39,516 nt of DNA from Verrucomicrobiota bacterium (GTDB lineage Bacteria > Verrucomicrobiota > Verrucomicrobiia > Limisphaerales > SIBE01), in the NCBI GenBank assembly GCA_016871535.1, contig VHCZ01000028.1, forward strand, positions 1 through 39,516. The letters are read 5' to 3'. The translations under genes were made by a program, and so were the position numbers. Numbering within the stretch: position 1 is the first letter of the stretch; the number at the start of each line of letters is the position of its first letter. Positions 24,218 to 32,494 of the stretch are shown here, one piece after another. Below the pieces are notes generated by a model. The model was not told the origin of the DNA, searched no databases, and was given only the letters and a program-made list of their open reading frames with translations.

Positions 24218-24946
24218 ATGAACCATGTTTTCCGCAAATACAAAGTCGGGGCTTTCACGCTCATCGAGCTGTTAGTCGTTATCGCCATCATCGCCATCCT
24301 TGCCGGTATGCTCCTTCCTGCGCTCGCCAAGGCCAAAGCCAAAGCGCAACGCATCAAATGCGTCAACAACCTGAAGAACGTCGGGTTGTCCTTCCGCATT
24401 TTCGCCACCGATAATGGCGACCGCTTCCCGATGAGCGTCAGCACCAACGAAGGCGGCTCTTCCGAATTCGCCGTCGCCGCCAGTGCGACCGCCATTCCTG
24501 AAGTTTGGCGCCACTACGCCGCGATGTCCAACGAGTTGAGCACGCCGAAGATCATCGTCTGCCCGGCGGACGGATCGAAGACCGAAGCCACGAACTGGAC
24601 GGTGCATCTCACACTCTTGCGTAACAAGGCCACGAGCTTCTTCGTTGGACAGGATGCCGATGAGACGCGCCCGCAATCGTTGCTCGCTGGTGACCGGAAC
24701 ATCACCAATGGCGGCGGCACGCATATCGCGCGAACCGACATGGACAAGTCCCAGGTTATCAAGCTCGGCACGAACCATACTTCAACCATCGGCGCTGGTT
24801 GGTCGAAGGATTTGCACCAGAATCAAGGCGACGTGGCCCTGGGCGACGGCAGCGTGCAGCAGATCAGCACGGCTCGCTTGAAGGACCAACTGAAGACCTC
24901 CGACAGCGACAATACGCTGGCTTTCCCTGGTCAATCTCCGAAGTAA
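24218..24946 (+). CDS. Type II secretion/type IV pilin-like pseudopilin (H-X9-DG family)
   Basis: The 242-residue protein has an 11-residue leader ([11 protein letters not shown]), cleavage before A/F at [22 protein letters not shown], and Glu at mature position 5. Its C-terminal part has the exact H-X9-DG motif in [18 protein letters not shown]. Related proteins are numerous in Verrucomicrobiota and Planctomycetota and form or decorate short pseudopilus fibres. It stands alone with its own terminator, so it is probably a single-gene transcript. Its normal leader is a useful control for the repeat-lengthened leader of the pseudopilin at 17296. Confidence 0.92.
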   Translation: MNHVFRKYKVGAFTLIELLVVIAIIAILAGMLLPALAKAKAKAQRIKCVNNLKNVGLSFRIFATDNGDRFPMSVSTNEGGSSEFAVAASATAIPEVWRHYAAMSNELSTPKIIVCPADGSKTEATNWTVHLTLLRNKATSFFVGQDADETRPQSLLAGDRNITNGGGTHIARTDMDKSQVIKLGTNHTSTIGAGWSKDLHQNQGDVALGDGSVQQISTARLKDQLKTSDSDNTLAFPGQSPK

Positions 24947-24970
24947 CCGGACTTCCGGCTTAGCTTTCAC

Positions 24971-24998
24971 AAAGGCATCCGCAAGGATGCCTTTTTTG
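24971..24998 (+). terminator. Rho-independent terminator after the pseudopilin
   Basis: aaaggcatcc-gcaa-ggatgcctttttt: a perfect nine-pair stem with a GCAA tetraloop and a run of six T. This is the clearest terminator in the window. Confidence 0.92.
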
Positions 24999-25012
24999 TT
25001 TCGAGTGAATCC

Positions 25013-25186
25013 GGTAGGGACGGATTCCACTCCGACCCCAATTAAACCTTGAGGCGGACCAATGCCAGAAAAGTGACGATGGGACTACTGAGACCCCAGG
25101 TTTTCTCGTCCTCCACTCTCCGCTCAACGCACGCGCCAAGGAGTGTCCAGGGACGCGGTGGAACGCGTCCGGAACGCGTCCCCACC
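25013..25186. repeat. Family A palindromic element, copy 5 (174 bp)
   Basis: Left end ggtagggacggattcc; right end gggacgcggtggaacgcg with a partly duplicated hairpin arm (cgcgtccggaacgcgtcc). The spacer keeps recognisable pieces (ccttgaggcggacc, gacgatggga) but is diverged from copies 1, 3 and 8. Confidence 0.75.
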
Positions 25187-25234
25187 GAAACTACTGTGCA
25201 GACCGTGGGATTGACGACAGATCGACCGGAGAAC

Positions 25235-25370
25235 CGTAGCGCAGATTTCCAATCTGCTGTCTCGCCGATTTGCAATCGGCAGGGCGCCAGCCAATCCCAG
25301 CGCGCTCGGACCGTGAGCCGCCCCGCAGAATGCAATTCTGCGATACGGCAGAGTGCAACTCTGCGCTACG
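25235..25370. repeat. Family D: symmetrical four-hairpin array
   Basis: Four 17-bp palindromes stand in two pairs: gcagatttccaatctgc (25241), gccgatttgcaatcggc (25264), gcagaatgcaattctgc (25325) and gcagagtgcaactctgc (25348). Starts within each pair are exactly 23 bp apart. The whole is enclosed by cgtagcgcaga and its inverse tctgcgctacg. No gene is seen between 24947 and 25437. Confidence 0.85.
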
Positions 25371-25437
25371 AGCTTTGTCGCCCATCCTACGGACCAAGCA
25401 GTAAGCTTGGCGCGAACCATCTTGCCAACGTTAACTG

Positions 25438-26397
25438 TCACCTCGCGGAAGCAGTCAACTTGATGATCTGATCGAGACGCGTATTCGGTTGGAAGCCGAC
25501 CGTCCGAAGGAGCTTTTCGACCACGGGCTTTCGGCGTTGCATGTCCTGGAATCCAGCCGCGTAGGCTTCGCTGTAAGGAACAAATTCAATTGGTGATTTG
25601 GATTTCAACACTCGCACGACCAGCTTCGCCAAATCCCCGATGCGGATCTCTTCCGTGCCGCCGATGTTGAAGACGCCCCCTCTGGCTTCGGATGATTGTT
25701 GCAGGCGGATCAGCGCCTCCACCGTATCGACGACGTAGCAAAAGCATCGAGTCTGCTGTCCGTCCCCAAATACTTTCAGGGGCAAGCCCGCCTTTGCCGC
25801 GGCGATAAAGCGGGGCAAGACCATGCCGTAACGCCCAGTCTGTCGCGGGCCGACAGTGTTAAAAAGTCGCGCGATCACCACGGGCAGACTTTTTTCCTGC
25901 GCGTAGGCCAGTGCTAGAAACTCGTCCATGAGCTTCGAACAGGCGTAGCTCCAGCGCCCCAGAAAAGGCGGCCCAATCAGCAAATCGTCTTCCTCGTTAA
26001 ACGCCGCCTTCTGGCTCTTGCCATAAACCTCCGAAGTGGACGTCAACAGGACAGGGACGGATTTCGCGCCGGCGGCCTGCAAGATCACTTCCGTCTCGTG
26101 CAGGTTAGTTTGAATCGTGCGAATAGGCGAGTGGACCACCAATTCCACGCCAACCGCCGCAGCCAGGTGAAAGATGAAGCTGGCGTTCGCGATGACGGCG
26201 TCGAGGTCCCCGCACTCGGAAACCTTCGCGCGAATGACACGAATATCCGGGTGGGAGATCACCGCCTGGAGGTTGTCCAGGCTCCCGGTTGAACAATCGT
26301 CAATGACGGTGACGGCGTTGCCTTCGCGCAACAGCCGCTCGACCAGATGCGATCCGATGAACCCGGCGCCGCCGGTGACAAGTATGTGAGTTTTCAG
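25438..26397 (-). CDS. NAD-dependent sugar-nucleotide epimerase/dehydratase (extended SDR), start codon disrupted
   Basis: The Rossmann motif GGAGFIG (8-14) and catalytic Tyr151/Lys155 (YACSK) mark an extended short-chain dehydrogenase. TSTSEVYG, RLFNTVGPRQ and YGMVLPRFI resemble UDP-glucuronate decarboxylase and UDP-glucose/galactose epimerase relatives; the substrate cannot be fixed. About 319 residues. No ATG, GTG or TTG precedes the Rossmann motif: the frame opens after a TGA at 26401-26403 that lies inside a heptamer repeat. The first usable codons are CTG (26397) or ATA (26385). A TTG at 26331 would delete the NAD-binding loop. The upstream repeat may have replaced the true start. Translation may rely on CTG, or the gene may be newly inactivated. 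Confidence 0.8.
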   Translation of the reverse strand: MKTHILVTGGAGFIGSHLVERLLREGNAVTVIDDCSTGSLDNLQAVISHPDIRVIRAKVSECGDLDAVIANASFIFHLAAAVGVELVVHSPIRTIQTNLHETEVILQAAGAKSVPVLLTSTSEVYGKSQKAAFNEEDDLLIGPPFLGRWSYACSKLMDEFLALAYAQEKSLPVVIARLFNTVGPRQTGRYGMVLPRFIAAAKAGLPLKVFGDGQQTRCFCYVVDTVEALIRLQQSSEARGGVFNIGGTEEIRIGDLAKLVVRVLKSKSPIEFVPYSEAYAAGFQDMQRRKPVVEKLLRTVGFQPNTRLDQIIKLTASAR

Positions 26398-26454
26398 TTG
26401 TCAGTTGTCAGTTGTCAGTTGCCAGTTGTCAGTGGTCAGTGGTCAGTGGTCAGC
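26391..26454. repeat. Heptamer array, left end of the four-helix-bundle cassette
   Basis: cagttgt/cagtggt-type seven-base units repeat about nine times. The array supplies the stop codon of the four-helix-bundle gene (26450-26452) and abuts the start region of the epimerase gene. Confidence 0.88.
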
Positions 26455-26806
26455 TAATCGAGTTAATCAGACCGTTCACGACGCGACCAACTTCCGACGT
26501 TCGCGCGAGCAAGCTCTCGGTCTGGCTATTATCGAGATAACCTAACCGTTGGGCGATGATTAACTGGGTCTCGGATTCCAGCAGAGAACCGTGAGCAACG
26601 CGGAGTCCCCGGACAAACTCGTTCGGCGTTCTTCGGCCTTGGCCCTCCGCGATGTTGGACGGAACCGAAACCGCCGCGCGTCGAACCTGGCTGGTCAATC
26701 CGTATATCTCGCGTTGCGGAAACTGATTGGTCGCCTCATAAACGGCAACTACCAGGTCAATCCCCTTTTGCCAGGCGATAAGGTCTCGGTAATGCATGAT
26801 CTTCAT
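26450..26806 (-). CDS. Four-helix-bundle (IVS/S23-type) protein
   Basis: This 118-residue helical protein has the family signature: YRDLIAWQKGIDLV near the start, FPQREIYGLTSQVRRAAVSVPSNIAEGQGR in the middle and a later ESETQL segment. Relatives are encoded in 23S rRNA intervening sequences, and the Avd accessory protein of diversity-generating retroelements has the same fold; free-standing copies are common but of unknown function. It has a strong Shine-Dalgarno (aaggagga, reverse complement of 26811-26818). It lies inside a compact 540-bp unit bounded by inverted heptamer arrays, between amidase and epimerase genes. No reverse transcriptase or rRNA is nearby. Confidence 0.9.
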   Translation of the reverse strand: MKIMHYRDLIAWQKGIDLVVAVYEATNQFPQREIYGLTSQVRRAAVSVPSNIAEGQGRRTPNEFVRGLRVAHGSLLESETQLIIAQRLGYLDNSQTESLLARTSEVGRVVNGLINSIS

Positions 26807-26897
26807 ATTTTCCTCCTTGATGTATTGTTTGATGTCGTTTGCCAGTCCACCTCCAGGCGGCTAGCAATTCGCGACCTTTCTTGCCCAGAACGCTCGC

Positions 26898-26937
26898 CAC
26901 TGGCAACTGAAAACTGACAACTGGCAACTGGCAACGG
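26898..26937. repeat. Heptamer array, right end of the four-helix-bundle cassette
   Basis: cactggcaactgaaaactga followed by caactggcaactggcaacgg: seven-base units that are the inverse of the array at 26391-26454. It ends one base before the amidase stop codon (26939-26941). Confidence 0.85.
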
Positions 26938-26938
26938 T

Positions 26939-28144
26939 TCACTCCAGCGCCTTTACCACCGCTTCCGCCAACTTCTGACGGTACGCAGGGCTGGCGATGA
27001 GGCGCGCTTCGTCCGGGTCGGACAGGTAGCCGCCTTCGAGCAAAACGGCGGGGCGATTTTGCTCGCGCAAGACCGTCATGAATCGCGCGCGCTTGATGCC
27101 TCGATCGTTCCGTTCCACCAGTTGCACCATGGCGTGGTGCAGGCGGACGGCGAGTTGAAGATTCTGTTCGTCAAAGTCGTTGTTCGGAAAAATCATGGCA
27201 GGCACGTCTTTGAACTGGCGGACCAGATTGGACGGCATGCCCGTTGGGGTCAGGCAGTAAGTCTCCAGTCCGTGGTGCTCCGGCCGGGCCGATTGGGCAT
27301 CGACCGAGTTAAAGTGCAGGCTCACGAACAAGCTGGCGTTCGCCTGTTCGGCGATGCGCACGCGTTCGGCGATGGGCACATCGACATCCGAAGTGCGCGT
27401 TAACACGACGCGCCAGCCTTTGGCATTCAGAAGCGGCTTCGCTCGAAGTGCCCAGTCCAGGGTGTAATCTTTTTCAAACCCCGTTTTGAGCACGCTTCGG
27501 GCGCCGGTTTGCTCGCCGCCATGGCCCGGATCGAGAACAACGATGCGACGCCCATCCAATCTCGGTCCCGAAGAAGCGAGCAGCGGCGCGAAATTCTTCC
27601 GCAAATCCAGCGTGTGGAGGAACGGGAGGCCGTCGCTCAACTGCGGGACAAAGCCCAATGCCAGCGCCAGCCCGTTCCAGTACGCGACGCGGCTGCCGAT
27701 GGTGAGCGAGAGCACGCCGTTGGTGCTGCGGCATTGGAATGTCGCTCCCCAGCCGTTGTCGAAGCGCTTCGGCGCTTCCAGGCCGTTCAGGCGATTCCAG
27801 TTTTCGAGCGCGACCCAGCCGGTGGTGGGGAGCGATCGAGCTTCCGGACGTTTCGAGTCTGCAACGTCGATTGGCGTGGACACCGCAGGAAGCGCGTTCG
27901 ATGACGCAGCCTGAAAGCCGCCCCCGGCTCGCGTTGGCGTAGAGAATCGCAGTGCAACCTGGCGGGTGGCGTTCGTGCCTGAAGAACCCTCCGGCGGCGG
28001 CAGTTTCAAGGGTTGAACTGCCGGCGCCGGAGGCAAGGTCGTTCCCAAGGGGGTGATTCTTGGAGCTGTTTTCGGCGGACTGGGACACGCGGTCAGAAAG
28101 ACGAGCGCCGCCATCAAGGCAGCGAACAACCAGGGCTTCGGCAC
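26939..28144 (-). CDS. N-acetylmuramoyl-L-alanine amidase (Amidase_3), lipoprotein
   Basis: The 401-residue protein cuts the bond between muramic acid and L-alanine in peptidoglycan. A lipoprotein signal ends at FLTAC (C20), so it is probably membrane anchored in the periplasm. A small domain (about 105-190) resembles a copper-amine-oxidase N-like fold. The catalytic domain (about 200-400) carries zinc ligands H208 (DPGHGG), E224 and H277 (SLHFNS) plus catalytic E370 (VLLEGGYLS). All key residues are present. It lies downstream of deoC on the minus strand, separated by a large palindrome. Confidence 0.92.
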   Translation of the reverse strand: MPKPWLFAALMAALVFLTACPSPPKTAPRITPLGTTLPPAPAVQPLKLPPPEGSSGTNATRQVALRFSTPTRAGGGFQAASSNALPAVSTPIDVADSKRPEARSLPTTGWVALENWNRLNGLEAPKRFDNGWGATFQCRSTNGVLSLTIGSRVAYWNGLALALGFVPQLSDGLPFLHTLDLRKNFAPLLASSGPRLDGRRIVVLDPGHGGEQTGARSVLKTGFEKDYTLDWALRAKPLLNAKGWRVVLTRTSDVDVPIAERVRIAEQANASLFVSLHFNSVDAQSARPEHHGLETYCLTPTGMPSNLVRQFKDVPAMIFPNNDFDEQNLQLAVRLHHAMVQLVERNDRGIKRARFMTVLREQNRPAVLLEGGYLSDPDEARLIASPAYRQKLAEAVVKALE

Positions 28145-28204
28145 GCGGACATTTTGCGTACGATGACTCTCGACTCAAGCAGATGTTTCGTCGATGCGTC
28201 AGTG

Positions 28205-28276
28205 AAGGTGGGACGAGGCTTATAGCCGAGCCAATGCCATCGAGGAACGGCTCGGCTATAAGCCTCGCCCCACCTT
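28205..28276. repeat. Family C: 28-bp near-perfect inverted repeat
   Basis: Arms 28205-28232 and 28249-28276 match over 28 bp with one mismatch (core gaggcttatagccgagcc and inverse), separated by 16 bases. As RNA it would form a very stable hairpin between deoC and the amidase. It lacks a T-run, so it is not a classic terminator. Confidence 0.88.
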
Positions 28277-28316
28277 ACAGTATACCTTAGCACCTTAGCT
28301 GGGAGGGACACTGAAC

Positions 28317-29000
28317 TCAGTAACCGGGCTGTGATCCGGCGTTGCTCGCCACACCCGCAACAATGGCCACTCCTGACGAAGTGCCCAACCGGTTGGCGCC
28401 GGCGGCGATCATCGTCAGCGCCGTTTGCGTGTCGCGGATTCCGCCAGCCGCTTTGACGCCGAACTTCGCCCCCACAGTTTCCCGCATCAATTTCACGTCC
28501 TCGACCGTGGCACCGCCTGGACCGAAGCCGGTCGAGGTCTTCACAAATTGCGCGCCGGAATCGAGCACGATCCGGCAGGCCGCGACCTTTTCCTCCGCGG
28601 TCAGATAACCGGTTTCCAGAATGACCTTCACGGGACGTTCGTCCGCCGCCTCCACAACGTCCCGCAACTCGCGAAGCACGTACGCGTGATCGCCCTCTTT
28701 GAGGCGCCCAAGGTTGAGCACAACGTCGATCTCGTGCGCTCCGTTGTCGATGGCGACCTCGACTTCGTACCGTTTCGCGTCCGGATCCACTGCGCCAAGC
28801 GGAAAGCCGATCACGGTGGCGACCTTTACAGCGCTTTCTTCGAGGAAGGCGCGCGCTTCCACGATTCGCGAACCATTCACGCACACGCAATGAAACCGGT
28901 GCTGACGCGCTTCGGCGCAGAGTTTTTCAATGGCGGCGCGCGTCGCGTCCGGCTTGAGCAATGTGTGTTCGATGTGCGGAGCGATGTCTTTTGCAGTCAT
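28317..29000 (-). CDS. deoC: Deoxyribose-phosphate aldolase
   Basis: The 227-residue cytosolic enzyme splits 2-deoxyribose-5-phosphate into glyceraldehyde-3-phosphate and acetaldehyde in deoxynucleoside breakdown. The Schiff-base lysine is K154 (FVKTSTGFG); D92 (EIDVVLN) and K183 (VKAAGGIR) complete the active site. Length and motif order are normal for bacterial DeoC. No other deo gene is nearby. The gap on both sides is filled with palindromes. Confidence 0.95.
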   Translation of the reverse strand: MTAKDIAPHIEHTLLKPDATRAAIEKLCAEARQHRFHCVCVNGSRIVEARAFLEESAVKVATVIGFPLGAVDPDAKRYEVEVAIDNGAHEIDVVLNLGRLKEGDHAYVLRELRDVVEAADERPVKVILETGYLTAEEKVAACRIVLDSGAQFVKTSTGFGPGGATVEDVKLMRETVGAKFGVKAAGGIRDTQTALTMIAAGANRLGTSSGVAIVAGVASNAGSQPGY

Positions 29001-29034
29001 CGGAGCGATTATGAAACTTCAAACGAAGCCTTCG

Positions 29035-29105
29035 CGGGTAGGGCGGTGCTGCTGCGCCGCCGTATCGACACAAAACCATCTGCGCGGCAACGAAGCCCTA
29101 CCGCG
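29035..29105. repeat. Palindromic repeat with gtagggc ends
   Basis: Ends gggtagggc (29035) and gccctacc (29095-29102) are inverted, with inner matches ctgcgccgcc and gcgcggcaa. It lies directly upstream of deoC on the minus strand. Confidence 0.6.
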
Positions 29106-29111
29106 CTCAGG

Positions 29112-29312
29112 GGAAGCTTCCTCGGCTTCAGAACCATCCACACGGTCCATGAACTGGTAAGGCGTTCCACCGGGTCCCTGAAATTGTCTTTTTGAATTGC
29201 AGAATAAAGTCAGGGACGGAGTGATCCGCGTTTCGCGAAGCGAACGTTCTATCTGGGGAAACCGATGGCGGGGCTTGGGAAGCCCATCCGTCCCTGCCAA
29301 ATTCATGAGAAG
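29112..29312. repeat. Composite repeat, family A core (copy 6) interrupted by a small insertion
   Basis: The ggaagcttcc leader, ccatgaac flank and degenerate family A hairpins are present, closing with attcatgagaag. The right hairpin is split: gggacggagtg stops at 29223 and resumes as atccgtccc at 29286. The interruption is flanked by atccg on both sides (29224-29228 and 29286-29290). Confidence 0.7.
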
Positions 29313-29344
29313 TCGGGGTAATGGAAGGAATGGCCGCGTCGCCG

Positions 29345-30337
29345 TCACGACTTCGGCAGCAAATCTGCCACCAGAGATTTCTCTTCCTTCAATTCATTGA
29401 CCGTGGCGTCGATCTTGGCCCGGCCAAACTCGTTGATCGGCAAACCTTGGACAATTTCAAGCTTCCGTCCGGTGCTCCGGATGGGGAAGGACGAGATCAG
29501 TCCTTTTTCAATGCCATAGCTGCCGTCCGAGCAAATACACACGCTGTGCCACTCGCCGGCCGGCGTGGGGTTGACGATGGAGGAAACGCTATCAACGATC
29601 GCATTGGCCGCGCTGCCGGCGCTGGAGGCCCCGCGCGCCTTGATGATGGCCGCGCCGCGCTGCTGGACGGTGCTGATGAATTCGCCCCTCAGCCACGCCT
29701 CGTCTTTGATCACCTCGGTCGCGGGCGGGCCTTGGATCTTGGCGTTGTAGAAATCAGGGTATTGAGTCGAGGAATGGTTCCCCCAGATGGTGAGGTTGGT
29801 CACCTGGGTGACATCCACGCCGGCCTTCCGCGCCAACTGGGATTTGGCGCGATTCTCATCCAGGCGCGTCATGGCGTGCCAGCGTTCCCGCGGCACATCA
29901 GGCGCATTGCTCATGGCGATGAGACAATTCGTGTTGCACGGATTCCCAATGACGAGGATCCGCACGTCGCTGGCGGCGTTCTTCTGGATGGCCTGGCCCT
30001 GGCCGATGAAGATCTTGCCGTTGATGCCCAGCAAATCCTTTCGCTCCATGCCCGCCTTGCGCGGCACGCTTCCCACGAGCAGCGCCCAGTTCACGCCGCG
30101 AAATCCTTCTTCAAGGCTCGCGGTCGGAACAACGCCTTTGAGCAACGGGAAAGCGCAATCGTCCAGCTCCATCACCACGCCGTTGAGCGCGGGGAGGACC
30201 GCTTCAATCTCGATCAGATGCAGAATCACCGGCTGGTTCGGTCCGAACATGGCGCCCGAGGCGATGCGAAACACCAGCGCGTAACCGATCTGGCCCGCGG
30301 CGCCGGTCACGGCGACACGAAGAGGAGTCGTACTCAT
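29345..30337 (-). CDS. mdh: Malate dehydrogenase
   Basis: The 330-residue enzyme interconverts malate and oxaloacetate with NAD in the TCA cycle. The nucleotide loop is TGAAGQIG (11-18). Substrate and catalytic residues are R93 and R99 ([13 protein letters not shown]), D160 and R163 (RLDENRAK) and H188 ([13 protein letters not shown]). The sequence belongs to the group resembling cytosolic eukaryotic and actinobacterial type MDH. The start is ATG 30337. It is a single gene with divergent DUF885 upstream and a repeat gap downstream. Confidence 0.95.
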   Translation of the reverse strand: MSTTPLRVAVTGAAGQIGYALVFRIASGAMFGPNQPVILHLIEIEAVLPALNGVVMELDDCAFPLLKGVVPTASLEEGFRGVNWALLVGSVPRKAGMERKDLLGINGKIFIGQGQAIQKNAASDVRILVIGNPCNTNCLIAMSNAPDVPRERWHAMTRLDENRAKSQLARKAGVDVTQVTNLTIWGNHSSTQYPDFYNAKIQGPPATEVIKDEAWLRGEFISTVQQRGAAIIKARGASSAGSAANAIVDSVSSIVNPTPAGEWHSVCICSDGSYGIEKGLISSFPIRSTGRKLEIVQGLPINEFGRAKIDATVNELKEEKSLVADLLPKS

Positions 30338-30727
30338 AGGTTCAAAGAACGCGCAGTATAAGAGCGGCGTTTTTGGCGACGCAACGCAAATTCGAGATCA
30401 CCAATTGTGGCCCTACAGTAGCATGTTGCACAGTTCGAGAAGTGTGCACGGGGGAACACAGCATTGCTTTCTGACACCGCAGAGACATTTCCCGAAACCG
30501 GAGCGCGGCATTCATGCCGCTTGCGCGCCAATCACGGCCGGACGTTGCATTTGACCAGAGCGTGCCCGTCGATCCGAACGTTGGAGCGGCATAGATGCTG
30601 GGCTCCTTCCGAGAAGCTTTTGAAGCCGCCGTGCTCCAGAACGAAGCGCCGAAATTCAAAATCGTCATTTGAGATTTGAAATCGGCCGGCGCTTGCAGTC
30701 CTATTCAGCCGCTCGCGCTTTGCGCTT
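30338..30727. other. Gap between divergent mdh and DUF885 genes
   Basis: I see no gene or clear element in these 390 bp. An A/T-rich imperfect palindrome (ttcaaaatcg...gatttgaaat, 30653-30680) is the only structure noted. Promoters for both genes should lie here, but no convincing -35/-10 pair is visible. Confidence 0.4.
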
Positions 30728-32335
30728 ATGAACAAGATTCAAACCCAGTTTGAAGGACTGCTCACCGAATACTTTGACAGCGTGCTGGAGGACCATCCGA
30801 CTTATGCAGCCTTCGTCGGCCTCAAGGAGGGGGAAGGCAAACTGGCAACGGCCGGACTGGACTTCGAACAAAAGCAGGAGAATCGGCGGCGCCGAACGCT
30901 GGCCGCGCTCGAGTCCATTTCCCCGCGTGATCTCACGAACGAACAGCATCTGGACCGACTCGCTCTCCGCAGTCAAATCTTGCGCGAAAGCGAAGATTTC
31001 CAGCGCGGCCGTCATCGGCTCGATCCGAATGCCGCCGACCAGGTCCTGAACATTCTCCTTCACGAGCTGATTCGCAGCGAGGACGAGCCCAAGCGCGCGG
31101 CGCGCAATGTGCGCTCGCTGCTGGACCGGGCGCCACAATTCCTCGATCAGGCCGCCGGGTTGATCGACCGGCCCGAACCAGTTTGGCGCAAGATCATGAC
31201 GCAAACCGCCGCCGGCGCACCCAGTCTGCTTGAGGCCGTGAAGGTCTTTCTGGCTCGCGTCGAACCTTCGCCGGGCGATGCGCGCCAGATCGATTCAGCC
31301 CAGAAGTCCATTGTGAAGTATCGCGATCGAGTTTCGGCGCGTCCGCTCGCGAACGAAGGATCGTTTGCCGTGGGCACGCCGATTCTTCAGCGCCGCGTGC
31401 GCGATGAACTGGGATTGGACTACACTCTCGGCGAGATTGAGACTTTGGCGCAAAGCGAAATCGTTCGTGTGGGCTCGCGGTTGCGCGAAGCCTGCCGCAA
31501 GTTGGGTCCGAGGAAGAGGTTTGAGGATATCATCGATGAAGCCCGCTCGCGCTGGAATCCCGGCCCCGACCTGGTGGCGATTTATCGCGCGCAGACGAAG
31601 AAGTTGGTGGCGGCATTCAAATCCGCAAAAGCGGTGTCGTTTCCTCCCGGCGAGAGCCTCGAAGTGCGGTTGGTTCCGGAATTCATGCGGCACCTCTTCC
31701 CCACGGCGGCTTACAGCCAGCCGGGCGCTTTCGAGAAACGGCAGCGGGGAATCTTTTGGGTGAACGACCTGAGCGTGACGAAGAAAACCGAAGCGGAGAA
31801 ACGCGCCGAGCGCGCGCAGCATTTCGGGTTGAGCCTGACCTGCGCGCACGAGGCTTATCCCGGACATCATCTGCAATTCGTCACGGCCAATCGGCATCCG
31901 CGGCGCTGGCGCCGGTTGTTCGCGCACGCGGTGTTTTACGAAGGCTGGACGCTCTGGTGCGAACAGATGATGGTCGATTTGAAGATCGACCGTTCGCCCT
32001 GGCTGGGGGTCCAGCAGCTTCACGATGCGCTGTGGCGATGCCACCGCATCCTGGTGGATTTGCGGCTGCAAACGGGTCGTTACACCTACGCGCAAGCCGT
32101 CGGCCACATGCAGAGGCATTTGGGCTTCACGCGCGCGCGGGCCGAGGCGGACGTGAATTGGTACACCGGCCAGCCAGCGGTCCCGATGAGCTACTGGCTG
32201 GGCCGATTGGAGAACGAACGCCTGCGCCAACGCCTGATGAACGGACGCGGCTGGCGTTTGCAGAAATTCAACGATTGGCTGTTGAGCTTTGGAACGCTGC
32301 CCCAGGCCTGGCTGGAAAAATACGGGCTCGACTAG
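30728..32335 (+). CDS. DUF885 family putative zinc metallopeptidase
   Basis: This 535-residue protein has the DUF885 hallmark HEAYPGHH (about 374-381), an HExxxHH-type zinc site, followed by FYEGWTLWCEQMM (about 402), which supplies the expected downstream glutamate. The body is mainly helical. No clear signal peptide is seen, so it may be cytoplasmic, although many relatives are exported. The substrate is unknown. The start is ATG 30728. A palindromic composite repeat begins eight bases after its stop codon. Confidence 0.88.
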   Translation: MNKIQTQFEGLLTEYFDSVLEDHPTYAAFVGLKEGEGKLATAGLDFEQKQENRRRRTLAALESISPRDLTNEQHLDRLALRSQILRESEDFQRGRHRLDPNAADQVLNILLHELIRSEDEPKRAARNVRSLLDRAPQFLDQAAGLIDRPEPVWRKIMTQTAAGAPSLLEAVKVFLARVEPSPGDARQIDSAQKSIVKYRDRVSARPLANEGSFAVGTPILQRRVRDELGLDYTLGEIETLAQSEIVRVGSRLREACRKLGPRKRFEDIIDEARSRWNPGPDLVAIYRAQTKKLVAAFKSAKAVSFPPGESLEVRLVPEFMRHLFPTAAYSQPGAFEKRQRGIFWVNDLSVTKKTEAEKRAERAQHFGLSLTCAHEAYPGHHLQFVTANRHPRRWRRLFAHAVFYEGWTLWCEQMMVDLKIDRSPWLGVQQLHDALWRCHRILVDLRLQTGRYTYAQAVGHMQRHLGFTRARAEADVNWYTGQPAVPMSYWLGRLENERLRQRLMNGRGWRLQKFNDWLLSFGTLPQAWLEKYGLD

Positions 32336-32342
32336 ATTCTTG

Positions 32343-32494
32343 GGAAGCTTCCAAGGTTCTGAAATCACGCATTCTGACCATGAACGGTAGGGACGCGTTC
32401 CACCGCGTTCCACCGCGTCCCTGATCAGTACCTTTCGATCGCTAAACAAAAGTCAGGGACGGAGTGGAATCCGTCCCTACCGTTCATGGGAAGG
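32343..32494. repeat. Composite repeat with family A core, copy 7 (perfect 17-bp terminal inverted repeat)
   Basis: The ggaagcttcc leader is followed by ccatgaacggtagggac (32378-32394), whose exact inverse lies at 32473-32489. The left hairpin has an extra gttccaccgc unit. It fills the gap between convergent genes and is read into the C-terminus of the frameshifted barrel protein. Confidence 0.88.

Noticed and set aside
25235-25370. CRISPR array
   Set aside because: The four short units differ, are palindromic and have unequal spacing (23, 61, 23); there are no cas genes. They fit a hairpin repeat family instead.
26450-26806. rRNA intervening sequence
   Set aside because: No 23S or 16S rRNA surrounds the gene; both neighbours are protein-coding.
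26391-26941. Diversity-generating retroelement (Avd-like protein with repeats)
   Set aside because: No reverse transcriptase, template/variable repeat pair or C-type-lectin target is present; the heptamer arrays are not variable-region copies.
29321-30361. 346-codon plus-strand frame
   Set aside because: It is antisense to malate dehydrogenase, whose active-site residues are all present on the minus strand.
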